DNA of 64,000 nt from Stenocarpella maydis (GCA_002270565.1 NQMI01000036.1:186001-250000); one strand, 5' to 3'. Positions 24,961 to 36,087 are shown, counted from the first letter of the stretch. The notes: generated from the letters alone by a model not told the origin. Program-made: numbers and translations.

Positions 24961-26535
24961 CTAGACCGACGGATCGATGCCGTTCTTGCCCCTGGGAAAG
25001 GCCTCGGCCCCGTCGTCACTCGAAAAAGACAACCTGGCCTCGACGCCGCCGCCGTCGTCATCCGACCGAACCTCAAACGCATCATCTGACAGCCTGCCGC
25101 TCGAGCCCCCTGGCGACACGTGCTGGCCGGGCTCATGCTTGTAGAGCTGGATGTTTATGAAGGCTACGAAGAGGCCGACATCGTAGAAGAGGCGAAGAGC
25201 CCCGCCAACAACAAAGGCGACCCAGAAGCGGCCGCTGTCGGCGAGGATGCCAGTGAAGCTGGGCCCGGTGACATTGGCCAGTGTCCGCAGAGTGCTAGTG
25301 ATGCCCATAACAGCCGTTCGCTCCTCGGGCCTGACAACGGCGGCGATGAGGGCGGAACGTGGCGCCTGGTCCATGTTGTTGAGCCCAACCCGAAGGATCA
25401 AGAGCCCAAAGGTTAGCCAGCGGCTCTGAGCGGCGGGGAAGAGCAGCACGGCCGCAGAGGAAGGGATGTGGGTGAAGACCATGGTATTGACCAAGCCGAT
25501 GTGGCGAGCCAGCGGGCCTGCGAAGACGGTGGACAGCGCGGCGAAGAAGTAGCTGGCTGAGATGACGTCCCCGAGCGTCGACTTTGGTGGGTGGAACTTC
25601 TCGTCGATGTAGTATGTGGTCAGGGACATGCTGACCATGCCATCTGCCAGCGAGTCGACCATGAGCAGGAACCACAAGGCGTACATGATGGACCGCGTCT
25701 CCTTGGAGATGCGGGCGATCTTGCTGCTGCTGGGACTGGGCCGGGGGTTGGGAACCGCCTCGGCGGCGCCCGCGGCGTGGTGAGTGTCGTCGACCGGGCT
25801 GAGCTCGTGGTTGTTCAGCAGGCCCTCGGCCGCCTCGCCAGTCTCGTGCTCCTTGGTGAGGACAGTCGGCTTCAGCTCGCACTTTTTGGTGAGAGAAAAG
25901 GCAGCCAAGGACGCAATGGCACCCATGAGCGAGTACAAACCGAAACAGGCGTGATAGGCGTCCAGGAGTGACCAGCCGTGCCGGGCCCTGAGCGACTCGA
26001 CCATCCTCCCTGCAGCAGCAATGCCACAGGCGGACCCGACGGCGGCGGTGGTGATGTACCAGGACAGGACATCAGAGCGGGTGGCAGGGCTGGTCAGCTC
26101 GGCCAGGACCGACTCCTCGATGGCGCGGAAGGGGCCGGTGTCGCCGCCGGTGGCGCTGATGACGCCCACGACGGCGGCCGGGAGGAGGACCCAGTAGTTG
26201 TCGCTGAGGGAGAAGGTGGCGCCGGACAGGATCATGAGCAGGGCGCCGAACTGGAGCGTGCGGCGGCGGCCGATGCGGTCCGCGACAAGGGCGACGGCCA
26301 GAGAAAGAACGACGTCGCCGCCAAGGGTGAGCGTCAGGAAGAGGCCGATGCGCGAGTCGGAAACGTGCAGCTCGTTGAAGAAGAGGGCGAGGATCAGCGA
26401 GCTGGCGCCATAGGCAAACATGCGACAGCAGCGGGCGAAGATGACGAGCCAGGCGTCGCGGCCGGTGATCCAGAGCGAGGCGAGCCCGGACTCGTGGTAG
26501 GCATATTTCCTGAGGAATGCTGAGACGGCGACCAT
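24961..26535 (-). CDS. Major facilitator superfamily transporter
   Basis: Single-exon gene of 524 aa from the ATG at 26535. Twelve hydrophobic segments are arranged six plus six around a central hydrophilic loop (about residues 220-285, rich in Glu/Ser/Pro). The MFS signature motif A after TM2 is present (VADRIGRRRTLQFGA). The N-half includes GGDVVLSLAVALVADRIG and the C-half LLILRVGLNNMDQAPRSALIAAV. The acidic/Gly cytoplasmic tail ends KNGIDPSV. It should be a proton-driven plasma-membrane or vacuolar carrier; the substrate cannot be read from sequence. It lies on the same strand as, and upstream of, the permease remnant, about 0.7 kb away. A (TGCC)7 microsatellite sits 0.25 kb upstream of its start, in the region separating it from the kelch gene. 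Confidence 0.9.
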   Translation of the reverse strand: MVAVSAFLRKYAYHESGLASLWITGRDAWLVIFARCCRMFAYGASSLILALFFNELHVSDSRIGLFLTLTLGGDVVLSLAVALVADRIGRRRTLQFGALLMILSGATFSLSDNYWVLLPAAVVGVISATGGDTGPFRAIEESVLAELTSPATRSDVLSWYITTAAVGSACGIAAAGRMVESLRARHGWSLLDAYHACFGLYSLMGAIASLAAFSLTKKCELKPTVLTKEHETGEAAEGLLNNHELSPVDDTHHAAGAAEAVPNPRPSPSSSKIARISKETRSIMYALWFLLMVDSLADGMVSMSLTTYYIDEKFHPPKSTLGDVISASYFFAALSTVFAGPLARHIGLVNTMVFTHIPSSAAVLLFPAAQSRWLTFGLLILRVGLNNMDQAPRSALIAAVVRPEERTAVMGITSTLRTLANVTGPSFTGILADSGRFWVAFVVGGALRLFYDVGLFVAFINIQLYKHEPGQHVSPGGSSGRLSDDAFEVRSDDDGGGVEARLSFSSDDGAEAFPRGKNGIDPSV

Positions 26536-27643
26536 GGTCTGTCCTTGTTGTCGGAGCCCGCCTGGGACGATGTAGGAGGCGAGGCCCTCTGTAGGAGGCT
26601 CTGTAGGAGGTGGAGGCGGAGTTGTGTGTGAGAACTCTGGAGTTGGCTATGCAGTCTTGTGCTTGGACGGGAGAAGGCTGCCCCAGATGCTGTCGCCGGC
26701 TGACCGAGGAGGGGGCGAGGGTGGAGTGGGAAGGAGGCTGGCGCATGGTCATGACCTCGCACTCCGACCTCCCACTCGCCTGCCTGCCTGCCTGCCTGCC
26801 TGCCTGCCAACCGCGGGCAACACCATCGATCATGGTGTGTGTGCCCTGCCCTGCCTGATTCGCCCTTTCCCTTGTCGTCGGCGCCGGTGTCGGCCAAGTT
26901 GGGCGTGCGTTTCCCCGCAGGTCGTCATCCGAAGCCGACCGGAGATGCCCCGCAGGCCCCGCAGGCCCCGGAGCGGACTCGGTCTGTGGTGCAGCGACGA
27001 GTATTAACTTCGAGTTGTCAGCTTTCGACACGTGCCAGACCTAACTCAAAAACAAGTGTGTGGACCCTGAAGGGGAATAGACTGCTTTAGGCCCTGTAGA
27101 GTTTCTAATCTCCCTGGCTAATTGCTCGCATCGGGTTAGACTGTCTAAGACTCCTGGTCCTGGGTAACTGCCCGTCCAGGTGGGTCGTGTGTCTAAGTAG
27201 GCCTGGTAGGCTGTGTCAGATGGCGTGCCGTTTTCCCCCCTTGTTGATGTGCCTTTTGTGTTTTTGTTGTCTTACACAGCCCAGCCGCGCTTCGCTCGCC
27301 AGTGACGTCGTCGTTACAACAAGTGATGAGATCAGCACCCTGGCCCTTCGTTCCTGAGCAGACTACGTCATCCCAGCAACCACAGCTCGTCTGCTCTACA
27401 CCAAGAACATGGGCATGGAAACCCGGGGCCCTCCTCCTCCCCAGTCGAACTACCGAATTTCGTCCAGTCTGGTCTGTCATCACATGCAGACGGATCAAGG
27501 ACGACACGTACCACGGGAGCATCAACCTCAACCTCTGACCCGCCTTTACGGACCACAGTCGAGACCACGAACCAAGCGTCCTCAGGCCACGACGCCCACA
27601 TCGACAAACAACCACCGCCAGCTATTCGCCCTTTCGAGGTAGC
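26536..27643. promoter_or_regulatory. Shared upstream region of the divergent MFS and kelch genes
   Basis: 1.1 kb between divergently oriented starts (26535 minus, 27644 plus). It contains the (TGCC)7 tract at 26781-26808 and several C/T-rich runs before each ATG. Long open frames here (for example 26540-27031 on the minus strand) are extensions of frames overlapping the transporter and lack domains. Specific operators cannot be assigned. Confidence 0.4.
26781..26808. repeat. (TGCC)7 microsatellite
   Basis: Seven perfect units, about 250 bp upstream of the MFS transporter start. Confidence 0.97.
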
Positions 27644-28983
27644 ATGGCTGAGATCGCAGCAGGAGCCCTTGCTGTCGAGCAGGTCGTCTCAACAGGTCTC
27701 CAGGCTGGGGCTGCCGTTGCCGTGGCCAAACCTGCCCAGCCCTTCAACGCCTCGCTCAGCCGTATTGCCACCTCTCCCCCAGGGGACACATCGTATGCCG
27801 TTTCTTGATTATGCTGCTGACTGAGCGGCCCTCCTCCAGGCCGTGCTGGTATTGACACTTACCCAGCCTAGCACTCGCAAGATCCCATCACACCGTTACC
27901 GTCATTGGCGACAAGGCCTACATCTTCGGCGGCGAGCAGTCTGGCCGGAAGCTCTGCAGCACCGACGTTCACGCCATCTCACTCGCCTCCGATGCGAGGC
28001 CCAGATCCGATTATGCCTGCTACCCGGCCTTCCCCCTGAAGGAGGCAAGTACCGGAGAACTGCTGGTTCCTTCACCTCGCCGGGGCCACGCCGCCTGTGC
28101 CCGGGGCAGGTACGTCCTCATACACGGGGGCAGCGACGAGGCTGGCAACCCAATCGACGAAGACGCTTGTCTGTGGTTGTGGGACTCGGAGACGCTGAGG
28201 TGGGCCAAGGTGCAAGCCACCACGCAGATTGGAAGAACACTGGCGCCGAGAGAGGGACACGGCATATTCGTCGATGAGAAGCAAGACCTCCTTATCCTTC
28301 ATGGAGGCAAGACGGCAGCATCTTCCAGACAGGTCGGGGAGACCTGGCTCTACGACTTCGATGCCGTCGCTTGGACTCAACTCCCATCCTCCCCTGCGGC
28401 CCCCTCAAGTTCGGCGTTCGTGAACGACACCCTGTACAGCATCACGAGCGACTCGGCAGTCGGTGGATCCATACACTTCCTCAACCTGGGACCCAACGCC
28501 ACGGAGCGGGCGAAGCCAGACGGCCTCAAATGGGACACAATCGAGTTTCCAGTCAACCCACTCATCCCAGGACCAAGCCCAAGAGTCGGCGGTGCCCTCG
28601 TGCCCCTCTCAACGGGCTACGGGCGACACTACCTGGCATACCTGCTCGGCAGCAGCGACGCCAACGGCAAGGAGAACGAGGAACACCCGTACTACTCCGA
28701 TATCTGGTCACTGCAGCTCCCGTCACACGGGTTCAGCCTGACCACCGTCAAGGATGCCATTCGCGACCACCTCCCCGGCCACGTAGACTCCGGGGCTTTC
28801 AGCTGGGCGGAGGTTGAGATTGTGCCTACGGAGCAGGTGGAACACCAGGGGAAGGTCCACCCGGGGCCGAGGGGCTTCTTCGGTGCGGCGCCCTGCCTGG
28901 GCGGAAAGGGTGTCGTATTCTGGGGAGGCGTCAACGCGAAGGGTGGCAGGGAGTCTGATGGTTGGGTTCTCAAGGTTCAATGA
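27644..28983 (+). CDS. Kelch-repeat (galactose-oxidase-like beta-propeller) protein
   Basis: Model: exon 1 27644-27792, intron 27793-27866 (GTATGC, branch GCTGAC or TTGAC, acceptor ACCCAG), exon 2 27867-28983; 421 aa. An alternative acceptor at 27881 (CGCAAG) keeps phase and would remove five residues; both lead into SHHTVTVIGDKAYIFGGE. Blade signatures follow in order: AYIFGGE, YVLIHGGSDEAG, LLILHGGKTAASS with TWLYDFDAVAWTQL, HYLAYLLGSS with DIWSLQL, GVVFWGGVNAKG. These are kelch motifs (paired Gly after a beta strand, then aromatic residues). The exon 1 N-terminus is Ala/Val-rich and not an obvious signal peptide, so a cytosolic scaffold or binding role is likely. Homologues are usually annotated as kelch or nitrile-specifier-like proteins; no catalytic residues identify an enzyme. 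Stop TGA at 28981-28983. Confidence 0.85.
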
Positions 28984-30008
28984 GTCTGAGCCCGTGCTGC
29001 AGGTGGAAAACTTGAGTCGAGCTACCTGGGTGGTATGCGGGTAGGCTTCCCCTGGAACTGTGATAGGCTGGCATGCCGAATTTCGCATTGCTTTTGTGCT
29101 ACAATTCCCACAAAATAATAACAAAAAAGTTGTATACTTGCCACGGCGTGGCGCAGCATCTTGAATCACTGGCCATGACAGTATCTGCGCCATATCAGCT
29201 TGCTCCTCTTCGGTAGTGGACAAGTTGTTGTGCAGCTGAGTGGGACCTCTCTTGAACTCAACGGTGATGCTAAATGATGGTCAGCTACCCAAAGTCATGA
29301 AATCCCCTATATTTATCCGAATAGGTCCGGATGATGCTCTGTGGCATTGGTCTGCAACATACCAGACATGTGAGGTTTCCCTTAGATGTAGATAGCCAGG
29401 TTTGGCCTGAGAGCGGCGAGTGCTTCAGCAAGAGTATCGAAACTACCGCTTCTCGGACACCCAACTCTGGCCTTCATGATGCGCACAACTGGCTCTGACT
29501 GAAACACACAATCAAACACCGAATGAGTAATCCGCGGATAGGCCGGCCTCCAAGGAGCGGCCTGCTCGGAGCCAGATGGGGGCTGGTATCTACCAACATA
29601 GCCACCGAGGCAACCGCCTGCCGCGCTGCCAATGAAGCCATCTATAGCCCTCTCTGCCCTCTTTTCGATGGGCGGAGAAGTAATCCAGCTGCTGGGAGTT
29701 GTTACCTCCACCCAAGACGCCTTGACGAGCAACGACAGCGGTGCCTGGTACTGCCCACTTCTGAGCTCCGATGTCTTAAAAGGAGCTTGGCGAGGGGTGA
29801 GCTGGGGCGTTTATTTCTGGGTAACCCCAATCCGAGCATATCTACCCTAACCCTGAGATAAAAATTTCGTGACACTTCATGACACAGTAACCCAACAACA
29901 GACCTCCCTGAGGATCCATTCCCGGTTATTCCTGTCGAGGTATTTCCACGTCATTTCTGACTTGTTCTGTAGAGTCTGCGCCGCCTGTGGATCTCAGGCA
30001 CTCGGCAG
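28984..30008. other. Intergenic region with an exon-like minus-strand stretch
   Basis: No complete gene is supported. On the minus strand, 29269 down to about 29150 reads ITVEFKRGPTQL...EEEQADMAQILSWPVIQDAAP. It is preceded by a good acceptor (GCTGACCATCATTTAG) and would join upstream codons around 29325-29390 through a GTATGT donor. This looks like one exon of an old or fragmentary gene, but flanking exons could not be joined without stops and the protein family is not recognised. Confidence 0.3.
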
Positions 30009-31090
30009 ATGATACGGACCGGGGCGCGGTGCATACCACGCCGTGACCATACAATATGGCGTGTTGGTGTTCACTCTTGTCTACCACGGCGCACAATTTC
30101 TACGACGCCCCCAACAGAGCATTCTGGCGGGCGGCACTCGGGGCTTTCGGAATCTAAGAGAGGGCACATCAAAGCGAATCGGTTGTTGAAGCAGTCATCA
30201 AGGCGACGCACAGACTTGTCCGAGTCCGAGGATGACTGGGCCCTAGAGAAGCCCCGGCGGTTGTCCCTTCGAGAACAACAAGAAGCCCGATACGTACGAT
30301 CCGCGTCTGGCAGTTTCCTGTCCTGGATCCGCACCCTCTGTCCTGCTTGCAGTATGGGACACTCACTCATGTACTGTCCCTTCGTCTTCGAAGATAACCC
30401 TTTAAACCTTCACAGGCCAATACCCAAACGACACCGGTTCCAGAATCGAATGAAAGAGTCCCAGGAATTCCATGATACGGTGGCATACATGAGGAGAAAG
30501 TTCCCCCTCAGAATGCCCAATAGGGTAAATTTTTTATCACTGAGAAAAACCCAGACCGAAGATGCGCCGCCCTTGGCAAGAGGTGAGGAAATCGGACTCT
30601 CTGATCCAACAGACCAATATACTGATTAGATGTGGCTTCCCTGATACTAATTGTCACAGTGTGGCTCAGCAGGTTTGACTCGGCCGTGAAATATTGGCGC
30701 GGCGAACAAAGAAGCCCAACTCTGCGGGATGATGCCTGGTATTTTTGCACGCCTGCTTATTCTCTTTTCGCCGGGCATTACTCGGCTAAAGATCATGACG
30801 GGAGACCGTTTCTCATCCTCTTCACAAACACAAGCAATTTCAACGAAAGAATGCCATACGGTATGTTTACCTCGTACGGAGACCTCAAACGCAACAAGGC
30901 CCAGCAGTTAGTCATTAAAGCTGTGGCGAACGATTGCGGCAATTGCCGAGATCATAAAACCACGCAGTTCTTGGAATCACTGACACGGCAGCCAGAGATC
31001 GACATGATACGGAGTTTCGTAACCGCGTATAACAGAGGGGCCATGGTAACACTCTCGCAATGCCAAGTTCCTTCCCTCGATTTCAGCTGA
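30009..31090 (+). CDS. Unrecognised spliced gene with a CCHC-like cysteine cluster
   Basis: ATG at 30009. Exon 1 30009-30582; intron 30583-30659 (GTGAGG donor, ACTAAT branch, CACAG acceptor, 77 bp); exon 2 30660-31090. Phases agree (574 + 431 nt, 334 aa). The N-terminal 100 residues are basic and low-complexity. A CPACSMGHSLMYC cluster (C-x2-C-x3-H-x4-C) near residue 112 is followed by a basic helix-like stretch. It resembles zinc knuckles of fungal copia-type Gag regions and could point to a retroelement origin, but no protease, integrase or polymerase follows. Exon 2 has conserved-looking aromatics (DDAWYFCTPAYSLFAGHYS) that I do not recognise. The gene may continue: GCCATG-GTAACA at 31046 can splice to TTTCAG at 31086 and on toward 31212-31763. 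Function unknown. Confidence 0.4.
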
Positions 31091-31211
31091 CCAAGATGTC
31101 TCAGTCGGAGTATGGTAACAGACCGGACGATGACACCAGGCCGATTGGCATAGTCATGGTCACGTACGTCGAGCGCACCTCCCGCCGCTGTTTCCACATT
31201 TCCTTGCGTTT

Positions 31212-31763
31212 GTGTATCTGCGGCCGCCGGACCGGTCGGTCCTTTCGAAGGTGGTGCCCCTTACTGACACGGACTTCCCGTCTAGTGGAAGGTGGCATAT
31301 GTCCCGGTCCATGGTCACCAGTTCGACAGCATGCATAACCCTCGGGATCGCCAGTGAATATACCTGGTCCCGTGGGTACTCCCGATGGACGATCCACATC
31401 GGAGCTAAGAACAACCATCTCCGGGAGGGATACTCCTGGTGGACCGCGGGAAACGCGGTGGATGGCCATGAAGCCGGTTTAAAGGGGTTTCGATTCTTAA
31501 ATACAAAGACCGACACCACATCCTATTTTGGCGATCAAGATGGAAAGTCAGCATGGCTGGCCGGGCTCGCCCAGGCCCTCCTGAGAGACGTGAGGGAGCC
31601 TGTTGACTGGATCCCATGCTATCACCGCCAGAAGATGGACGCGGCGGACTGGCCCCGCGTGGTTATGGTAAGCAGCAGCATTGATACTAATTCTGCCGCT
31701 GCATTTTTTGCCCAAGAAGATATCTCCCCCATCTGTAGCCCGCGCCCCCATGGCTTTCCGTGA
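31212..31763 (+). CDS. Coding-like segment of unknown affiliation
   Basis: A 184-codon open stretch containing GYSWWTAGNAVDGHEAGL, GDQDGKSAWLAGLAQAL and DWIPCYHRQKMDAADWPR reads like folded protein. It has no convincing start codon; the open frame begins at a near-cognate codon. It may be a later exon of the gene starting at 30009, entered through the TCTAG acceptor at 31284-31285, or a separate degraded gene. No family recognised. Beyond it, 31860-32135 has another short open frame with no support. Confidence 0.25.
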   Translation: MYLRPPDRSVLSKVVPLTDTDFPSSGRWHMSRSMVTSSTACITLGIASEYTWSRGYSRWTIHIGAKNNHLREGYSWWTAGNAVDGHEAGLKGFRFLNTKTDTTSYFGDQDGKSAWLAGLAQALLRDVREPVDWIPCYHRQKMDAADWPRVVMVSSSIDTNSAAAFFAQEDISPICSPRPHGFP

Positions 31764-32135
31764 CTGCAGGTTTTGCGGCAGGCTGCTGCTACTCTGCGAC
31801 CCCTGTCCTCCCCATATCTGCCTTCAGCTGCCTTCCTGCTGTTTTGAAGCTGACGCTGAGTGATCTAGTGGCGAAAAATGCTCCTACACCGCGCGGCGAC
31901 CTTTTATGGCACAGGGAGTTCCCAATACCGTGCGCTTTATTCCCAAGCCCTTACAGCTAGTGGTGACTGGGCGGTGGGCCTGAGCGCGAAAGAAATCCTG
32001 CCGACATGGCGTCACATTCAGTCAGCATTAATGGCTGACAAGCCATACGAAGACGAGGTTATATGGAGAAGTGTCTTTGAGTCTTCATCAGAAGCACAAC
32101 CCCAGCAAACCTGTGAGGGATACTCCCTCTAAATA

Positions 32136-32688
32136 CTACTGCGGTACCACCCTATACCTAGGTACTTATCGTCATTGCTTAGAGCACTGGGGGTGTCGCG
32201 AATTAGACCACTGTACTATGAGACAAGAATGCGACGCCACACCTGCATAGTGCACGTAGTTCTTATACCGTGATAGGCAGTCGAAAGTTCTCCCGAGTCC
32301 ACTTTGCCGAGGAGCTGGCGGCCCGGCCCCGAGACCCCGGCCCCGCATCCTCGTACGGTTCCACACGGTGCCGAGACGATTCGGTCAGTAAGTACCAAGA
32401 CGGAGACGAAAAAGCCGGGTGATTAAGAAGCAGGCTATTAATTCAAACATCTATTCTTACCGCTATATCATGCTTACGGACACCTCTAGCTGATTATGCC
32501 TGCGTAATCCTATTAGTACGGGAGATGCCTTTGATCCACCGATAACCTCCACGCAGCCCAATGGGGTTGCTGATGCGGCGGGGGATCTCTTTTCCAACAG
32601 TGACAACATGTGCCGAGGCTCATCCGCATCCTCGCCACTGAGGATTTTGAAAAGCGCTGCAGTCCTCAGACAAGAGTGTTGACTTGCA
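32136..32688. promoter_or_regulatory. Upstream region of the aldehyde dehydrogenase gene
   Basis: About 0.55 kb without coding signal. It carries the palindrome ACCTAGGT at 32156-32163. No TATA element or operator can be assigned with confidence. Confidence 0.35.
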
Positions 32689-32757
32689 ATGATGACAAGT
32701 CACAAGCCTACTCCAGGTCAAAGAAGAGAAAAGAAGTACCGACGGGACGTGCACGCC

Positions 32758-34381
32758 ATGTCAGCCGACACCGGGGCAGCAGGCGAAAGCCAGAACGGCT
32801 ATACGGCCCTCCGGGACGAGCAGCTCCTCGTCATTGGCGGCAAGCACGTTAGGAGCTCGGACGCGGCCACATTCGCCGTCGTGAACCCCATGACAGGCCG
32901 GAAGATCTACGACTGCGCCTCGGCCACTGCGGACGACTACACGCGCGCCATAGAGGCCGCCCACGAGGCATTTCAGACGTGGTCGAGGACAGGGCCGTCC
33001 GCGCGACGGCTGGTCCTGCTCAGGGCCGCCGACATCCTCGAGACGTACCTCGAGAAGGACGCACCGGAGCTGTTGTCCAGCGAGGTCTCTGCTACCAAGG
33101 CCTGGGCCAGGCTCAATGTCTTGTCAACGGTGAACGTGCTGAGGGAAGTGGCCGGCCTCGCGACCCATATCAAGGGCGAGATCGTCCCTGCTGACCGGCC
33201 GGGGACGACAATACTGGTCGAGAGGGTGGCTGTCGGGGTTAATTTTGCTGTTGCGCCGTGGAACGCGCCCGTAAGACCAGTGGCCTTTCCTTGCCTTGGA
33301 CGCGAAACATGCGCATCATGGCAGACAGTTCGGAGCCTGGAAGTTTAAACTGACCATGTCTCTCAAGATAAATCTGACCGCCAGGGCCATAGCATGCCCC
33401 TTGATCTGCGGCAATGCCGTCGTGCTCAAGCCCTCAGAGCACAGCCCCAAGTCTCAGCACCTCGTCGTGCGTGCCCTGGCCGAGGCCGGTCTCCCGCCCG
33501 GATGCCTCAACTTTGTCCCGACCAGCCCACAGCGGACGCCCGCCGTGACGGAGCTCGCCGTCAAGCACCCGCTGGTGCAGCGCATCAACTTCACGGGGTC
33601 GGACCGCGTGGGCCGCATCATTGCGGGCTGGGCGTCGCAGGTGCTGAAGCGGTGCGTGCTCGAGCTCGGCGGCAAGGCGCCCGTGATCGTGCTCGAGGAC
33701 GCGGACATTGCCGGCGCCGTCGAGGCGGTCGTCTTCGGGGCTCTGAGCAATTCGGGTCAGGTCTGCATGTCGACGGAGCGCGTCCTCGTCCACAGGTCCA
33801 TCGTGGCCGAGTTCAGGGAGAAGCTGCTGGCCAGGGTCGCTGGCCTGCGGACGGGGAACCACCTCGAGGACCCGGATGTCTCCATCTCGGGCCTGTTCAC
33901 CCCAGAGTCAGCCGCGGGGGTCCTCGGGCTCGTGGAATCGGCTGTCGAGAAGGGGGCAAGGCTCATCGCGGGAGATATGACGGTGTCTGGCCCGAACAAG
34001 ACCATCGTGTGTCCGCATGTCCTGGAAGGCGTGACGCCTGAGATGGATGTGTTCTGCAAGGAGTCGTTTGGTCCCATCCTGTGCCTCTTTGAGTTCGACA
34101 CAGACGAAGAGGCCATCGCGTCGGCGAACAACAGCGAGTTCTCGCTCTGCGCAAGCGTCTTCAGCAGGGACATTATGCGTGCGCTCGACGTCGCCAGGCG
34201 CGTGCGGGCAGGTAGCTGCCACGTCAATGGGCCGACGGTGTACATCGAGGCGACGCTGCCGAACGGAGGCGTTGGCGGGAGCAGTGGGTATGGGCGCTTT
34301 GGAGGGATTGCTGGCGTAGAAGAGTTCACTGAGCGCAAGATCATCAGCCTGGGCGCTCCTGGTCAGAAGTATAACTTCTGA
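32758..34381 (+). CDS. NAD(P)-dependent aldehyde dehydrogenase (salicylaldehyde dehydrogenase type)
   Basis: Exon 1 32758-33270, intron 33271-33367 (GTAAGA, branch CTGAC, acceptor CAAG), exon 2 33368-34381; 508 aa. An in-frame ATG at 32689 would add 23 basic residues; 32758 (GCC-ATG-T) starts where family members usually start. Family landmarks are intact: catalytic Asn169 in PWNAP, cofactor Lys192 in KPSE, FTGSDRVG (nucleotide-binding turn), general base Glu270 in LELGGKAP, nucleophile Cys304 in SGQVCMSTERV, and KESFGPIL plus NGPTVYIEATLPNGG near the end. The enzyme oxidises an aldehyde to the acid; the sequence style matches the benzaldehyde/salicylaldehyde-like group often found near aromatic catabolism or secondary-metabolite genes. 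The substrate is inferred only from family. Cytosolic; no targeting peptide seen. Confidence 0.92.
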
Positions 34382-35349
34382 CGCGACCTCGGGGCTGAAG
34401 TCATCCTTTCAGATATGCCCTGGTTCCTGAAATCATCGTTCTCCTCGGCGAAATGTTGAATACAGATAGCAATTCCAAAGCTTCGCTTGCTGAGAGTCTC
34501 TGCCATAGAGACTCATCCGTGAATCGTACCAGGTAAGAGAGCAAGATATCTAGGTACCTAGTCTTGACTGTTTATACATGGTTTGGGCCTTCCCAGGTGC
34601 CCACAAATACAGATAACTAAGGCGTGTTGCATACGTCAATGTAAGATGGTTGCCCAGCTGCTTAATGCTTTTTCTTGTGGTATGAATAGAACGGTGGCCT
34701 GGCACAGAATTAATTGCAAGAAACCTGTGTCCTATGAAGCAATAACGCGTTGCCATCAAGCCTTGATAACGTTACTTTCGATTGACACTGAGCCTTCAAA
34801 TCCTAGATTGCGGGTTTGATATTTAGGGTTTAATAATTAGTAGATTTGTAGGAGTGACAAGCCTAGCTACAATCATCTTCCTTCCAACCAGCCAGCTTCC
34901 GCGTTAGGCTGTAGCCGCGTGCGGCTCAGAAGTCCTTTGTACTGACTAGAGCAACCTTTTGCATTTCTCCTTGGGCTGCCTTGTTTTGTCGGCAAAGTCT
35001 CACAGGCGGACATTGCCTTTGAACTGTGGCTGGCTTTAAATATTCGAAGTCATCCCGCCTCGGTTACTCCACAGAGAATTTCTTTCTAGCAACCCCCACC
35101 TGAACCAGACATTTTCTGACCAGCAGCACGCCAACCGAACATCATCGCCCCAAGATCTCAAGGGACCCAAGGAAACGTCACCGGACCAAACCTACTGCGA
35201 CGTGCGCATGGAGTGATGTAATCACGAACAATCGGCTCGCTTGGTCGCACCGGTCGTCGCGAGCTCTGAATCACTCCCGCCTTTGGTGCCCGACGGACGG
35301 TATTAACGCATCGCTAAGCGTTATCACTCATCGCATCGATTTGCCCAAC
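34382..35349. promoter_or_regulatory. Intergenic region upstream of the DUF2293 gene
   Basis: No gene seen. CTAGGTACCTAG occurs at 34550-34561. The last 250 bp before the start are C/A-rich with CAACC and CATC tracts, typical of a fungal 5' UTR. Confidence 0.35.
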
Positions 35350-36087
35350 ATGTCGGAGGCAAAGGTATCGAAACACTCTCTGCCCTCTGGGTACTCATTC
35401 GTGCCCAAGGGAAATTTGTTCATCACAAGCAACTGCCGAAAATTGACACAAGAGCTGGGCCATCGCGTTTACATCGTAATCGATGAAAAGAAGCATCAGG
35501 TTGGCCTTGGCGTCCCAACTGAAGTTTACGTTGGCGTGCAGTTCAAGGAGATGGAAACTCGCGCAAAGCGGGCTGCCAATGTCCTCAAGAGAGATCAAGG
35601 AATGGCCAAGACGTTTCAAAAGGAGATTTTGGGGATATTCCCTCAAATTCCCCCCAAGTCACTTCACAATGTGGTGAAGATTGCGTTGGAGAAAGGCAAG
35701 GGAAAAGTTGGGAGGACTGAGAAGCTCGCCATGCAGCGCAAAGCGCACTTGGCCGTCTGGGCCCATGTCCGACACTGCGAAACCGATTACGATGCGCTTC
35801 TCAGGAGCGGGATGCCGCGAGAATGGGCGAGAGAGGCAGTCCAGGCAAAAATACGAGAAGTTTGCAAGGCTTGGGGTGGCGACTCACAGGCGAAGCACGC
35901 AGACACCCACAAGACGTCAAAGCCTCGAGAGCGAGGAAACACAGCAGCCTCACAGGCAACGAAGCGAGCGACTCGAAGCAGCCCGGGAGAATCGAAGAAA
36001 GACGTAGAGGCCTCTAGCTCGACAACAACGACTGCAAACTCGGCCAAACCAAACATACCTAAAAAAAGCAGGGCAGTCCACCAATGA
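35350..36087 (+). CDS. DUF2293-domain protein
   Basis: ATG at 35350 in CCCAAC-ATG-T; intronless, 245 aa to the TGA at 36085. The N-terminus GYSFVPKGNLFITSNCRKLT and the following block (KRAANVLKRDQGMAKTF, FPQIPP, GKGKVGRT, LAVWAHVRHCETDYDALL) match the fungal DUF2293 pattern. The core is about residues 75-175, ending AKIREVCKAWGG. The remainder is a basic, Ser/Thr-rich disordered tail. Biochemical function of the family is unknown. The stop follows an A7 run (36061-36067). Dropping one base there would let the tail run on in another frame, see the next entry. The protein may therefore be a shortened allele, although the DUF2293 core is complete. Confidence 0.8.
   Translation: MSEAKVSKHSLPSGYSFVPKGNLFITSNCRKLTQELGHRVYIVIDEKKHQVGLGVPTEVYVGVQFKEMETRAKRAANVLKRDQGMAKTFQKEILGIFPQIPPKSLHNVVKIALEKGKGKVGRTEKLAMQRKAHLAVWAHVRHCETDYDALLRSGMPREWAREAVQAKIREVCKAWGGDSQAKHADTHKTSKPRERGNTAASQATKRATRSSPGESKKDVEASSSTTTTANSAKPNIPKKSRAVHQ

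Noticed and set aside
26072..27031. 319-codon minus-strand frame overlapping the MFS start
   Set aside because: Out of frame with the transporter through its conserved region; Arg/Pro-rich composition is typical of a shifted GC-rich frame.
28723..29223. 166-codon minus-strand frame over the kelch gene end
   Set aside because: Its lower part is the kelch gene read in antisense. Only a short upper stretch looks exon-like, and it could not be linked to other exons.
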